Positions 18,391 to 27,065 of a stretch of 64,000 nucleotides of DNA are shown piece by piece; within the stretch, counting starts at the first letter, position 1; every line of letters begins with the position of its first letter. The position numbers and the translations under genes were made by a program. The notes beneath the pieces are model-generated. The model had not been told where the DNA came from. It saw only the letters and a list, made by a program, of their open reading frames with translations, and did not search any database. Location of the stretch: contig OY782758.1 of NCBI GenBank assembly GCA_963678215.1, positions 1,612,001-1,676,000 of the forward strand, given 5' to 3'. This DNA is from Thiobius zoothamnicola. GTDB taxonomy: Bacteria; Pseudomonadota; Gammaproteobacteria; Chromatiales; Chromatiaceae.

Positions 18391-18460
18391 TGGATTCCTT
18401 AAAAAGTCATGTCGTTCAATTGAATACCGTCGCCCGCTTTCTTATGCGATGAAGACGCGC

Positions 18461-19231
18461 TCAACGACGTAAAAATGTTTGTAAACAACGCATAAATCGA
18501 TCAAATTGATCGACATAGACCCAATGCCCGGCCTCAGCAACCGGACACAGTTCAGCGTTGGGAAAGGCGTTGAAAATCGCCGGATGGTATGCCGACGAGA
18601 CATAATCGGAACGCTCGCCATAAATAAAGCACGCTTTGGCCGGATAAGTCACCTGAGACACATCAGGATAACCGGTGATTGCCTGATAATTGGCGCTCAA
18701 CGCCGGTATGTTGATCCGCCAGCGCCAAACATCCGCCGCTTTATACAAATTCTGCAGCAGAAAAGCCTTAACCCCCTCATCAAGCGACGGGGCCGCCATT
18801 TGCTCAGCCGCCTCAGCGCGGCTCTTGATTCGGGCGAGATCGACCCGCTTCAGTGCGTCGAATATCGTATCAAAATTATGCCGGTAAGCGACCGGGGCCA
18901 TATCCACGACCGCCAGCGCGGACACGCGCTGCGGATAACGCAACGCCAACTGCATCGCCAGTTTGCCGCCCATGCTATGCCCGACCAGGCAAACCCGCTG
19001 AATCTGCAAACGATCCAGCAAAGCAATCACATCCAGCGCCATCGCCGCATAAGACACATCATCAGCATGCGGCGAACGACCATGGTTCCGCAAATCGGGG
19101 GCGATGACCGGATAGTCCGATAAACGCCGCGCCACGGAACCCCAATTCGTCGCCGAACCGAACAGACCGTGCAACAATAACACTGGCTCCCCAGTGCAAT
19201 CCTGATGATATGACTGGTAATGTAAATCCAT
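18461..19231 (-). CDS. Alpha/beta hydrolase, YbfF-like esterase
   Basis: Alpha/beta-fold hydrolase of about 256 residues. LLLHGLFGSATNW (oxyanion segment), PDLRNHGRSPHAD, the nucleophile elbow VGHSMGGKLAMQLAL, and the catalytic His in EAGHWVYVDQ are all present. This is the pattern of the YbfF/ABHD11 esterase group; the natural substrate is unknown. The ATG at 19231 sits 7 bases after the coaE stop with GAAGGTGG before it, so it is coupled to coaE; the longer open frame to 19315 overlaps coaE and is not used. Confidence 0.85.
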   Translation of the reverse strand: MDLHYQSYHQDCTGEPVLLLHGLFGSATNWGSVARRLSDYPVIAPDLRNHGRSPHADDVSYAAMALDVIALLDRLQIQRVCLVGHSMGGKLAMQLALRYPQRVSALAVVDMAPVAYRHNFDTIFDALKRVDLARIKSRAEAAEQMAAPSLDEGVKAFLLQNLYKAADVWRWRINIPALSANYQAITGYPDVSQVTYPAKACFIYGERSDYVSSAYHPAIFNAFPNAELCPVAEAGHWVYVDQFDRFMRCLQTFLRR

Positions 19232-19238
19232 TCCACCT

Positions 19239-19862
19239 TCAACCCTGAGTTTCCCGTTCAATGAGCGCCACATCCGCCAGTCGAAGATAACATTGATGCA
19301 AACGCGCCACCTCAACCTGCAGACCCGCTAATGTGGTCGTATTGTGAATGACATCATCCGCAATCTGCAAACGTTGGTCACGTTGGCTCTGACTGGCCAG
19401 AATCCGATCAACACCCACATCATCCAACTGGTCACGTCGTTTCACCCGGCTACGCTGGATCGCTTCCGGCACATCCACCAATAACACGCGATGGGTTGGA
19501 TAATCCGCCTGATGCTCATACAACAAGGGCACGACCAGCACGACATAAGGCGCATCCGCCTGCTTGACCTGCCGCCACATGGCGTCACGGATCAAGGGAT
19601 GCATGATAGCTTCCAGATGCCGCCGTTGCGCCGTATCCGCAAACACACGCTGACGCAGTAAGGCTCGATTCAATACGCCTTGTTCATCCAACAAATCCTT
19701 GCCAAACCGCTGCGCAACCTGGTGCAACGCTGGTTGACCAGGGCGCATCAACTCACGGCTGACCACGTCAGCGTCAACCACCGCTGCACCCAATTGAGCA
19801 AAAATCGCACTGACTGTCGATTTTCCGCTACCAATACCGCCCGTTAACGCGACTGTATACAT
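19239..19862 (-). CDS. coaE: Dephospho-CoA kinase
   Basis: Last step of coenzyme A synthesis, phosphorylating dephospho-CoA. 207 residues with a P-loop at the N-terminus (LTGGIGSGKST), DADVVSRELM, and VLVVPLLYEH followed by VLLVDVPEAIQRSRVKRRD. The start codon directly follows the pilD stop with no gap. The pilB-pilC-pilD-coaE order is common in gammaproteobacteria. Confidence 0.95.
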   Translation of the reverse strand: MYTVALTGGIGSGKSTVSAIFAQLGAAVVDADVVSRELMRPGQPALHQVAQRFGKDLLDEQGVLNRALLRQRVFADTAQRRHLEAIMHPLIRDAMWRQVKQADAPYVVLVVPLLYEHQADYPTHRVLLVDVPEAIQRSRVKRRDQLDDVGVDRILASQSQRDQRLQIADDVIHNTTTLAGLQVEVARLHQCYLRLADVALIERETQG

Positions 19863-20711
19863 CTACATACCCATTAAATGCAGATAATAGTGGTTAATGG
19901 CTTGCCCCTCGAATAGCGCCAGCAAGCCCGCAAAAACCAGAAAAGGCCCAAACGGCATGGGTTGGCGGCAATCATGGCCACCCCATACAATCCGTATGAC
20001 GCCGAATACCACACCAGCCAGGGATGAAATCAACACTATTTGCAGCAACATCGACCATCCCAGCCAAGCGCCTAATAGCGCATAAAGTTTAAAATCGCCA
20101 AATCCCATGCCTTCCTTGCCAGTCAGTAGCAAAAACAAGTGAAACAGGCTCCACAGAACCAGGTAACCGATCACTGCTCCCAACACGGCATCCGCCAGAC
20201 TGACAAAGACGCCCTGCAAATTCACCAGTAAACCCAGCCAAAGCAAAGGTTGAGTCAACTCATCCGGCAACAATTGTTCATCCCAATCGATCACGGCCAG
20301 CGCAAGCAGCCCCCAACTTAACAAAGCGGCAGACAGTACCTGCGCCGTCATGCCGAAACGCCACACCACCAACAAGGTGAGCAGGCCAGTAAGCAGCTCA
20401 ATCAGCGGGTAACGGACACTGATCCGCCCACCGCACTCAGCGCAACGCGCGCGCAACCATAACCAGCTCAACACCGGTATGTTATGCCAAGGCTTCAAGC
20501 GATAGTGACAGTGTGGACAATGCGAGGCAGGCTGCATCAAATAATGCAGTCCAAACCAACGCGGCGTGATTGACTCTCCCGTGCAGGCCGCCTGATGTTC
20601 TGCATACAGTTTTTGCGGCAAACGCAAAATCAACACATTCAAAAAGCTGCCGATCACCAAGCCCAGTGCCAGGGCAAATGCATAAACCCATGCAACAGGT
20701 GCTAATTCCAT
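19863..20711 (-). CDS. pilD: Prepilin leader peptidase/N-methyltransferase
   Basis: Inner-membrane aspartic protease that cuts and N-methylates type IV prepilins. GLVIGSFLNVLILRLP at the N-terminus, then the zinc-like cytoplasmic domain with CPHCHYRLKPWHNIP and ARCAECGG. Catalytic aspartates lie in VIDWDEQLLPDELT and in GMGFGDFKLYALLGAW (GxGD motif). Start chosen at the ATG at 20711; the frame is open to 20765, but that extension lies in a repeat element (20724-20866) and adds residues that homologues lack. About 282 residues. It has no strong ribosome binding site. Confidence 0.94.
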   Translation of the reverse strand: MELAPVAWVYAFALALGLVIGSFLNVLILRLPQKLYAEHQAACTGESITPRWFGLHYLMQPASHCPHCHYRLKPWHNIPVLSWLWLRARCAECGGRISVRYPLIELLTGLLTLLVVWRFGMTAQVLSAALLSWGLLALAVIDWDEQLLPDELTQPLLWLGLLVNLQGVFVSLADAVLGAVIGYLVLWSLFHLFLLLTGKEGMGFGDFKLYALLGAWLGWSMLLQIVLISSLAGVVFGVIRIVWGGHDCRQPMPFGPFLVFAGLLALFEGQAINHYYLHLMGM

Positions 20712-20723
20712 AACCAAATAACC

Positions 20724-20866
20724 AGATAGTGTCGTCATGCGAGCGAGGGCAGGCAGTTTGTACATGAAATTGGGCGAGAAAGCACAGTTTACTGGGCGTA
20801 AATGCGCATTTCGAGTCCAATTTTAGGGGCAAAATAGCAAAGCGCAGCCGCTTGACGACACTATCT
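20724..20866. repeat. 143-base MITE-like element with 14-base inverted ends
   Basis: AGATAGTGTCGTCA (20724-20737) is repeated perfectly in inverse orientation as TGACGACACTATCT (20853-20866). It fills nearly the whole pilC-pilD gap, and the pilC TAG stop lies inside its right end. A close copy of the end sequence sits at the glmM stop (40682). No gene inside. Confidence 0.55.
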
Positions 20867-22103
20867 AACGCCCGGACAACACCGAACCCAACTGAGTCAC
20901 TGGCAAATACAAGGCGATCACCAGACCGCCAATCAATACCCCGAGCACCACCATAATCACCGGCTCCATCAAACTGCTCATCGAATCCACGCTGTTATCC
21001 ACCTCTTCTTCATAAAAATCCGCCGCTTTCGCCAACATATCATCCAAAGCGCCAGACTCTTCACCCACCATCACCATTTGGGTGACTAATGGCGGAAATA
21101 AGGGCTGATGCCCCAATGCGACAAACAACGACTGGCCAGTCGCCACTTCATCACGCATGGCAAGCACGGCTTTGCCATAAACCCGGTTACCCGTCGCTCC
21201 GGCGACCGACTGCAACACCTCAACCAAAGGCAGACCAGCCGCGAACAGGGTGGCGGTGGTGCGGGCAAAGCGCGCCAGCGCGGCTTTATGCATGACATTG
21301 CCGATCACTGGCGCATTTAATAACCATTGATCCAGGCGCGCACGAAAAGTGGACGAATACCGCCAGAGACGGATCGCTAAAATCACCATCAACACCACCC
21401 CAACACCTGCCACCGCCCCACCATAACCACTGATGAATTCTGACGCCCCGATCACCCAGCGCGTCATCATCGGCAATTCCGCGCCTGCGCTGCGGAACAT
21501 GTCCTGAAATTGCGGCACCACGTAAATCATGATTAACACCGTCACGGTCAGTGCCACCAAAATCACGCTCACCGGATAAAACAACGCCTTGCGGATTTTA
21601 CCCTTCACCGATTCTGTTTTTTCCTGATAAGTCGCAATTTCGTCCAATAAGCGCTCCAGCACGCCCGCCTGCTCTCCAGCCTGCACCAAATTGCAATACA
21701 ACGCATCAAAACAAGCGGGATGACGGCGCAGTGCCTGGCTCAAACTCGCGCCATCTTCAATCTCACTTTTCATCGCAAGAATCAGCTCACGCACGCCAGG
21801 ATGAGAGGAACCGCGCGCAACCATTTCAAAGGCTTGCACGATTGGCACGCCAGCAGACAACATGGTCGCCATCTGACGGGAAAACAATGCAATATCCTTA
21901 TGTCGAATCGCCCGTTCGCCCCGTTTGAACCAAAACGCCGTTTTCTTGCGGACTATCAACGGGATAATACCTTGCCGATAGAGCGCCATTTTCACGGCGA
22001 CCGGACTCTTCCCGCGCATCTCGCCACGGGCGCGTCTTCCCTGACGATCCCGGCCTCGCCAGCCATATAGCTGATCGCCTGCGTTATGCAGATTATTAAT
22101 CAT
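20865..22103 (-). CDS. pilC: Type IV pilus inner-membrane platform protein
   Basis: PilC/GspF family, 412 residues, the membrane platform that couples the PilB ATPase to pilin insertion. There are two GspF domains: one with FSRQMATMLSAGVPIVQAFEMV...QAGEQAGVLERLLDEIA, the second with FARTTATLFAAGLPLVEVLQSV...VGEESGALDDMLAKAA. Membrane segments lie near residues 180-205, 225-245 and 380-405. It begins 2 bases after pilB. The last codon and stop overlap the repeat element at 20724-20866. Confidence 0.95.
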   Translation of the reverse strand: MINNLHNAGDQLYGWRGRDRQGRRARGEMRGKSPVAVKMALYRQGIIPLIVRKKTAFWFKRGERAIRHKDIALFSRQMATMLSAGVPIVQAFEMVARGSSHPGVRELILAMKSEIEDGASLSQALRRHPACFDALYCNLVQAGEQAGVLERLLDEIATYQEKTESVKGKIRKALFYPVSVILVALTVTVLIMIYVVPQFQDMFRSAGAELPMMTRWVIGASEFISGYGGAVAGVGVVLMVILAIRLWRYSSTFRARLDQWLLNAPVIGNVMHKAALARFARTTATLFAAGLPLVEVLQSVAGATGNRVYGKAVLAMRDEVATGQSLFVALGHQPLFPPLVTQMVMVGEESGALDDMLAKAADFYEEEVDNSVDSMSSLMEPVIMVVLGVLIGGLVIALYLPVTQLGSVLSGR

Positions 22104-22105
22104 GA

Positions 22106-23755
22106 TTAATTCTTGGTAATCCGGTTAATTTCCGCCAGGCTGGTCAAGCCCGCCTTGACCTTGCCCAAACCGGCACACCGCAGATCCAATACACCTTCAC
22201 TTTTCGCCTGATCACGAATCTGCATCGCATTGGCACCACTCACGATCAAACGGCCCATCGCATCACTGATCGGCATCACTTCAAAAATACCAATCCGGCC
22301 TTTGTAACCATTGGTGCAAGACGGACAGCCAACTGCCCGATAAACCAGAATGCCAGCCTCCAACTCCGACGCAGAAAAACCCTCGTCACGTAATGCCTCG
22401 GTTCCCAGCTCATCCACCTGTTTACATTGATCGCACAGCCGACGCGCCAAACGCTGGGCGACGATCAAATTGATGGAAGAAGCCAGATTAAAGGCTGAAA
22501 CGCCCATATAACCCAGCCGCATCAAAGTTTGCGAAGCATCATTCGTATGCACCGTGGACATCACCAAATGGCCGGTCTGCGCGGCTTTAATCGCAATTTC
22601 CGCCGTTTCCAGATCGCGGATTTCGCCCACCATCAAAATGTCGGGGTCCTGACGTAAAAAGGCTCTCAACGCTTCGGCGAAAGTGAGACCGGTTTTCGGG
22701 TTGATATTCACCTGATTGATACCGGCGACTTGAATTTCAACCGGATCTTCAACCGTTGAGATATTCACCTCTGACTTGTTCAGGCGATGCAACACACTAT
22801 ACAAAGTCACCGTCTTCCCGCTGCCAGTCGGACCAGTCACCAACACCATGCCCTGGGGTCGGCTGATCGCCTGTAGAAACTGTTGCTGTTGCTGAAGCTC
22901 CAGACCCAGCTCATCCACTGCCAAACTGGCTGCCGAAGCCTCCAAAATACGCAACACCACCTTTTCGCCATACAAAGTGGGGCAAGTATTAATCCGCAAA
23001 TCCACCGTGCGATGCCGGGATACCGTCAAACGGATACGCCCATCCTGCGGAACGCGCTTTTCCGCAATATTGAGTTGCGCCATCACTTTCAGGCGCGAAG
23101 CCAGGCGTGAGGCGATTTCCGCCGCAGGTGGAAGTTGATCATATAAAATGCCATCCAAGCGGAAACGGATCCGGTAATAGGTTTCATACGGCTCAAAATG
23201 AATGTCTGACGCCGCCGCATTTACCGCATCCAGCAGAATGTTATTCACATAACGCACCACCGGCGCATCGTCCACGGTATCCGGCAAGCCTCCAGCAGCA
23301 TCCTGCGGCGCAGACCGTGACCAACCATCCAGAATACGCTGCAACTTATCATCCTCGACCAACACCGGACTGACTTGCAAAGCCGTATGAAACCGAATGT
23401 CATCCAAACTCTGTTGATGAGCGGGATCCGCAACCCCCACGTACAAACGCTGGCCACGTCGCCATAATGGCAACAGGCGATGCTTAAGCAATAACTGTTG
23501 ATCAACCAGACTGACCGGCAAAGATGCCCGATCCACCGCATCAAGATCCAATAGCGGCAAACCATATGCTTGCGCCGCGACCAACGCCAACGGGCCGCAT
23601 GGTGCCAATCGCTTGGCCAGCAGGTAGCTGACCAGACTCGTATCAACCCGCGCCGCGTCCTGCAAAGCCTGGTGAGCCACTGCTGCGGAAACAACGCCAC
23701 TGTTGACCAAGCGTCTGGTCAAGTCCATGGGCTGAAGATCGGATGAGGGCATCAT
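22106..23755 (-). CDS. pilB: Type IV pilus assembly ATPase
   Basis: Cytoplasmic hexameric ATPase driving pilus extension, 549 residues. N-terminal GspE-N domain, then ASDIHFEPYE, Walker A GPTGSGKTVTLY, Asp box STVEDPVEIQ, Walker B ILMVGEIRDLETAEIAI and His box TGHLVMSTVHTNDA. The C-terminal zinc site is CDQC...CPSC. No residues are missing. It starts 3 bases after the preceding pilin-like gene, forming a pilin-pilin-pilB-pilC-pilD-coaE series on the minus strand. Confidence 0.96.
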   Translation of the reverse strand: MMPSSDLQPMDLTRRLVNSGVVSAAVAHQALQDAARVDTSLVSYLLAKRLAPCGPLALVAAQAYGLPLLDLDAVDRASLPVSLVDQQLLLKHRLLPLWRRGQRLYVGVADPAHQQSLDDIRFHTALQVSPVLVEDDKLQRILDGWSRSAPQDAAGGLPDTVDDAPVVRYVNNILLDAVNAAASDIHFEPYETYYRIRFRLDGILYDQLPPAAEIASRLASRLKVMAQLNIAEKRVPQDGRIRLTVSRHRTVDLRINTCPTLYGEKVVLRILEASAASLAVDELGLELQQQQQFLQAISRPQGMVLVTGPTGSGKTVTLYSVLHRLNKSEVNISTVEDPVEIQVAGINQVNINPKTGLTFAEALRAFLRQDPDILMVGEIRDLETAEIAIKAAQTGHLVMSTVHTNDASQTLMRLGYMGVSAFNLASSINLIVAQRLARRLCDQCKQVDELGTEALRDEGFSASELEAGILVYRAVGCPSCTNGYKGRIGIFEVMPISDAMGRLIVSGANAMQIRDQAKSEGVLDLRCAGLGKVKAGLTSLAEINRITKN

Positions 23756-23758
23756 GCC

Positions 23759-24184
23759 TCAGGGGCATGCGGATTCCGTCGCGCCATCCATATCCACGTC
23801 GCAACACTTGGTCAAACGATTCTCGCAACGCACCCAATTACCTGATCCCGTATGCTTTACCGTCACAGACCAATCATCGGTATCAGCACTGACCGCATAT
23901 TGGTAAGCATCACGATCTCCCTCTGACCGCCAGCCGAAGTGTGTGGCTAAATCCGCCTTATCGTAAAGATAAGGCACCTCATCACCAATCGCATAGCTGC
24001 CATGCGTGAGATAATAGTCCTCCATAAACAAACGCAAGCTCCGCGCATTAGCACTCGCCACATGAAGCTGGGTCTCCTTAACATGATGATTGTATTGCGG
24101 GATAGCAAAACTGACGGCGAGAGCCAGAACGCCAACCGCAAACAACACTTCAATTAACGTGAAACCACGATTCCAATCACTCAT
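23759..24184 (-). CDS. Type IV prepilin-like protein
   Basis: Short leader MSDWNRG then the PilD cleavage motif G/FTLIEVLFAVGVLALAVSF, with Glu at position 5 of the mature protein. A short C-terminal domain follows with cysteines in VRCENRLTKCCDVD and a C-terminal Cys-Pro. Start taken at the ATG at 24184 (TGAGG before it). 141 residues. Its position just before pilB and its second-place order suggest an accessory or second pilin rather than the main subunit; this is inference. Confidence 0.82.
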   Translation of the reverse strand: MSDWNRGFTLIEVLFAVGVLALAVSFAIPQYNHHVKETQLHVASANARSLRLFMEDYYLTHGSYAIGDEVPYLYDKADLATHFGWRSEGDRDAYQYAVSADTDDWSVTVKHTGSGNWVRCENRLTKCCDVDMDGATESACP

Positions 24185-24212
24185 CACCAATCCTCACCAC
24201 TCAATCGTGCCA

Positions 24213-24653
24213 TCAATTGAGACTAATCACCGTATGAATATGTCCACCGTCCTCATCACCACTCAAAGTGGCGTATTTGGGTCGAGTTACCGTCACTTGA
24301 GACCCATCATCACTTAATATCACCCCAATCACGCCATTCGCATCATCCACTGTATCCGCATAAGCCGCGCCGCCTGCCGGACTCACCGCAGTGCCATCCG
24401 GGTCAATCACCTGAATCCAGGCAGCACTGGTCGCCGGCAAATTGGCGGAAGCACCGCGTGATTGCTGCATGGCGATCAATGCAGCATGGCTACGCACTGC
24501 TTTGACGGCGGCATCATAATGCGCCATGACTTTGACAATACGGGTTTCATTAAGATGATCGTTATAAACCGGTACAGCGACACTGATCAGCACCGCCATA
24601 ATCGCAATCACCACGATCAACTCAACCAAGGTGAAGCCTGATGAATGTCTCAT
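24213..24653 (-). CDS. Type IV major-pilin-like protein
   Basis: Prepilin with leader MRHSSG, cleavage G/FTLVELIVVIAIMAVLISVAV, and a polar C-terminal domain of about 120 residues ending DGGHIHTVISLN. Start is the ATG at 24653 with GGGGAG 10 bases upstream; the open frame to a TTG at 24671 is not needed. It lacks the usual C-terminal cysteine pair of PilA, so the name pilA is not certain. It begins the pilus gene series and may be the most strongly expressed, because a long leader precedes it. Confidence 0.82.
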   Translation of the reverse strand: MRHSSGFTLVELIVVIAIMAVLISVAVPVYNDHLNETRIVKVMAHYDAAVKAVRSHAALIAMQQSRGASANLPATSAAWIQVIDPDGTAVSPAGGAAYADTVDDANGVIGVILSDDGSQVTVTRPKYATLSGDEDGGHIHTVISLN

Positions 24654-24989
24654 GCTCTGGATACTCCCCAAGTTATTTAAATAGATGGATTATTTTTTGT
24701 ATTGAAAAAAGAAATCAGCCAAATGACGCCTGGATATACACATCCGCACAACTTTCTTCTATGCTCTTGGGGAGCCTTTGATCCAATCAGGATCCCGCAG
24801 CGCAAGGATATATTGGCGCAACCCGAACCCCTTACCGGTTACGCTGATACATCCCTGTATACGCACAAATCAAGCGACATCCGATGATTTGAGCAGGCCC
24901 GGGACAGTCCTCTTTGGAGCTTGCCTAAAGCTATATAACGTTTACCCCGTCAACGCAAGATGCTAGACCCAATTAATCGATAAAGACCA
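24654..24989. promoter_or_regulatory. Divergent region between pilin gene and sucC
   Basis: 336 bases without a gene, holding the control regions of both divergent units. CTCCCCAAG (24664-24672) includes the complement of the pilin ribosome binding site, and its exact inverse CTTGGGGAG lies at 24766-24774. In the pilin mRNA the two could pair and mask translation start. I see no convincing sigma-54 promoter. Confidence 0.35.
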
Positions 24990-26159
24990 ATGAATTTACA
25001 TGAATTTCAAGCCAAACGGCTGTTTACCGGCTATCAGATACCGGTTCCCTATGGCATCGTCGCAAAAACTGCCCAACAAGCCTGTCAAGCGGCTGAGGAA
25101 ATTGGCGGCGAACGCTGGATAATCAAGGCACAAGCCCATACCGGGGGGCGTGGCAAAGTCGGCGGCGTGACCCTGGCCCAATCGCTTGATGAAGTGGATG
25201 CTGCCGCAGAGCGCATGCTGAACGCACGCTTAGTGACGCGACAAACGGGTGCGGCAGGCCTGCCAGTCAACCATATTCTGGTGGAGCAACCAAGCGAAAT
25301 CGTCCGCGAACTCTACCTCAGCCTGTTGGTTGATCGTTCATCCCGCAAAATCCTGATCATGGCCTCATCCGCTGGCGGCATGAGCATTGAAGAAACCGCC
25401 GCCGCAACGCCGGAAAAAATCACCACCACCCGGGTCGATCCGGCTGCCGGTCTGCAACCCTATCAATGCCGTCTGATCGGCTTCGCTCTGGAGCTGGACA
25501 ACAACCAACGCAAACAATTGCAAAAAATCCTGTTCAGTCTGGTGGATTTGATGCAAAGCGAAGACGCCGGGCTGATCGAAATCAATCCATTGATCATCAC
25601 CAACGCAGGCGATTTAATGGCACTTGACGCCAAAATCAACATTGATGGCAATGCCCTGTACCGACATAAGGATTTAGTCGCCATGCGCGACATTGACCAG
25701 GAAGACAAACGTGAAGCGCAAGCCGCTGAGCACGACCTGAACTATATCAGCCTGGACGGCAATATCGGCTGCATGGTCAATGGTGCCGGGTTGGCGATGG
25801 CCACCATGGACCTGGTCAAACTGCATGGCGGCGCGCCTGCCAACTTTCTGGATGTCGGCGGCGGTGCGACCGCAGAACGGGTGGCCGAAGCCTTCAAATT
25901 GATCCTGTCCGATGACAAAGTACAAGCCGTGTTAGTGAATATCTTCGGCGGCATCGTGCGCTGTAACCTGATCGCGGAAGGCATCATTGATGCCGTCAAA
26001 GAAGTCGGCATTAAAATCCCCGTGGTGGTACGCCTCGAAGGCACCAACGCTGAACAAGGATTACAGATGCTGGACGCCAGCGGCCTGCGCCTGACCACCG
26101 CATCCGCACTCACCGAAGCCGCCGAAAAAGTGGTTGCCGCCACAGGAGTCGCCGCATGA
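24990..26159 (+). CDS. sucC: Succinyl-CoA ligase, beta subunit
   Basis: ATP-grasp subunit of succinyl-CoA synthetase (TCA cycle), 389 residues. It begins MNLHEFQAKRLFTGY and has IIKAQAHTGGRGKVGGV, IEINPLIIT, and near the end NFLDVGGGATAERVAEAF and NIFGGIVRCNLIAEG, all standard. Overlaps sucD by 4 bases (ATGA), giving translational coupling. The related sucAB genes are not nearby. Confidence 0.95.
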   Translation: MNLHEFQAKRLFTGYQIPVPYGIVAKTAQQACQAAEEIGGERWIIKAQAHTGGRGKVGGVTLAQSLDEVDAAAERMLNARLVTRQTGAAGLPVNHILVEQPSEIVRELYLSLLVDRSSRKILIMASSAGGMSIEETAAATPEKITTTRVDPAAGLQPYQCRLIGFALELDNNQRKQLQKILFSLVDLMQSEDAGLIEINPLIITNAGDLMALDAKINIDGNALYRHKDLVAMRDIDQEDKREAQAAEHDLNYISLDGNIGCMVNGAGLAMATMDLVKLHGGAPANFLDVGGGATAERVAEAFKLILSDDKVQAVLVNIFGGIVRCNLIAEGIIDAVKEVGIKIPVVVRLEGTNAEQGLQMLDASGLRLTTASALTEAAEKVVAATGVAA

Positions 26160-27022
26160 GCATACTGATTGATAAAAACACCAAAGTAATCTGCCAGGGA
26201 TTCACCGGCCAACAAGGCACCTTCCATTCCGAACAGGCCATCGCCTACGGCACCCAACTGGTTGGCGGGGTCACGCCAGGCAAAGGCGGACAAAGCCACC
26301 TGGACCGTCCCGTCTTCAACACGGTCCATGAAGCAGTCGCCGCCACTGGTGCCAACGCCAGTATGATTTATGTTCCCGCCGCCTTCGCCGCCGACGCCAT
26401 TCTGGAAGCCGCCGACGCCGGTATTGAAGTTATCGCCTGCATTACGGAAGGCATACCTGTCCTTGATATGCTGAACACGCATGCCGCCTTGCGCCACTCC
26501 ACTTCACGCCTGATCGGCCCCAACTGCCCCGGCGTCATCACCCCGGGTGCTTGCAAAATCGGCATTATGCCCGGCAACATCCATGCAGCCGGCCAGGTTG
26601 GCATTGTATCGCGTTCCGGCACCCTGACCTACGAAGCCGTGCACCAGACCACCCTGGCCGGAGTCGGCCAAAGCACCTGCGTGGGCATCGGCGGTGATCC
26701 GATTCACGGCATGAGTTTTATCGACTGCCTGGAGTTATTTGAACAGGACCCACAAACCCAGGGGATCGTCCTGGTCGGTGAAATCGGCGGCGACGCTGAG
26801 GAACAGGCGGCGGAATACATCCACGCTCATGTCAATAAACCCGTCGTCGCTTACATCGCTGGCGTCACTGCCCCGCCCGGCAAACGCATGGGACATGCTG
26901 GTGCCATCATCAGCGGCGGCAAAGGCACGGCTGAGGACAAATTCGCCGCCTTACAAAAAGCTGGCGTCAATACGGTCAGATCGCCAGCCCATATTGGCGC
27001 AGCCATCGCGGAAATGCTATAA
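26156..27022 (+). CDS. sucD: Succinyl-CoA ligase, alpha subunit
   Basis: CoA-binding and phosphohistidine subunit, 288 residues. N-terminal Rossmann part with CQGFTGQQGTFHSEQAI and VTPGKGG; then LIGPNCPGVITPG, KIGIMPGNIH, SRSGTLTYEAV and GIGGDPIHGM. The active-site His lies in MGHAGAIISGGKGTAEDK. Second gene of sucCD. Confidence 0.95.
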   Translation: MSILIDKNTKVICQGFTGQQGTFHSEQAIAYGTQLVGGVTPGKGGQSHLDRPVFNTVHEAVAATGANASMIYVPAAFAADAILEAADAGIEVIACITEGIPVLDMLNTHAALRHSTSRLIGPNCPGVITPGACKIGIMPGNIHAAGQVGIVSRSGTLTYEAVHQTTLAGVGQSTCVGIGGDPIHGMSFIDCLELFEQDPQTQGIVLVGEIGGDAEEQAAEYIHAHVNKPVVAYIAGVTAPPGKRMGHAGAIISGGKGTAEDKFAALQKAGVNTVRSPAHIGAAIAEML

Positions 27023-27065
27023 GACATCGCTTTTAGCCGCCTGACCGGGACAGTCTTTACCTTCC

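Noticed and set aside
24690..24760. Sigma-54 promoter before the pilin gene
   Set aside because: A TTGGC-like stretch exists, but the GC element at the right spacing is missing.
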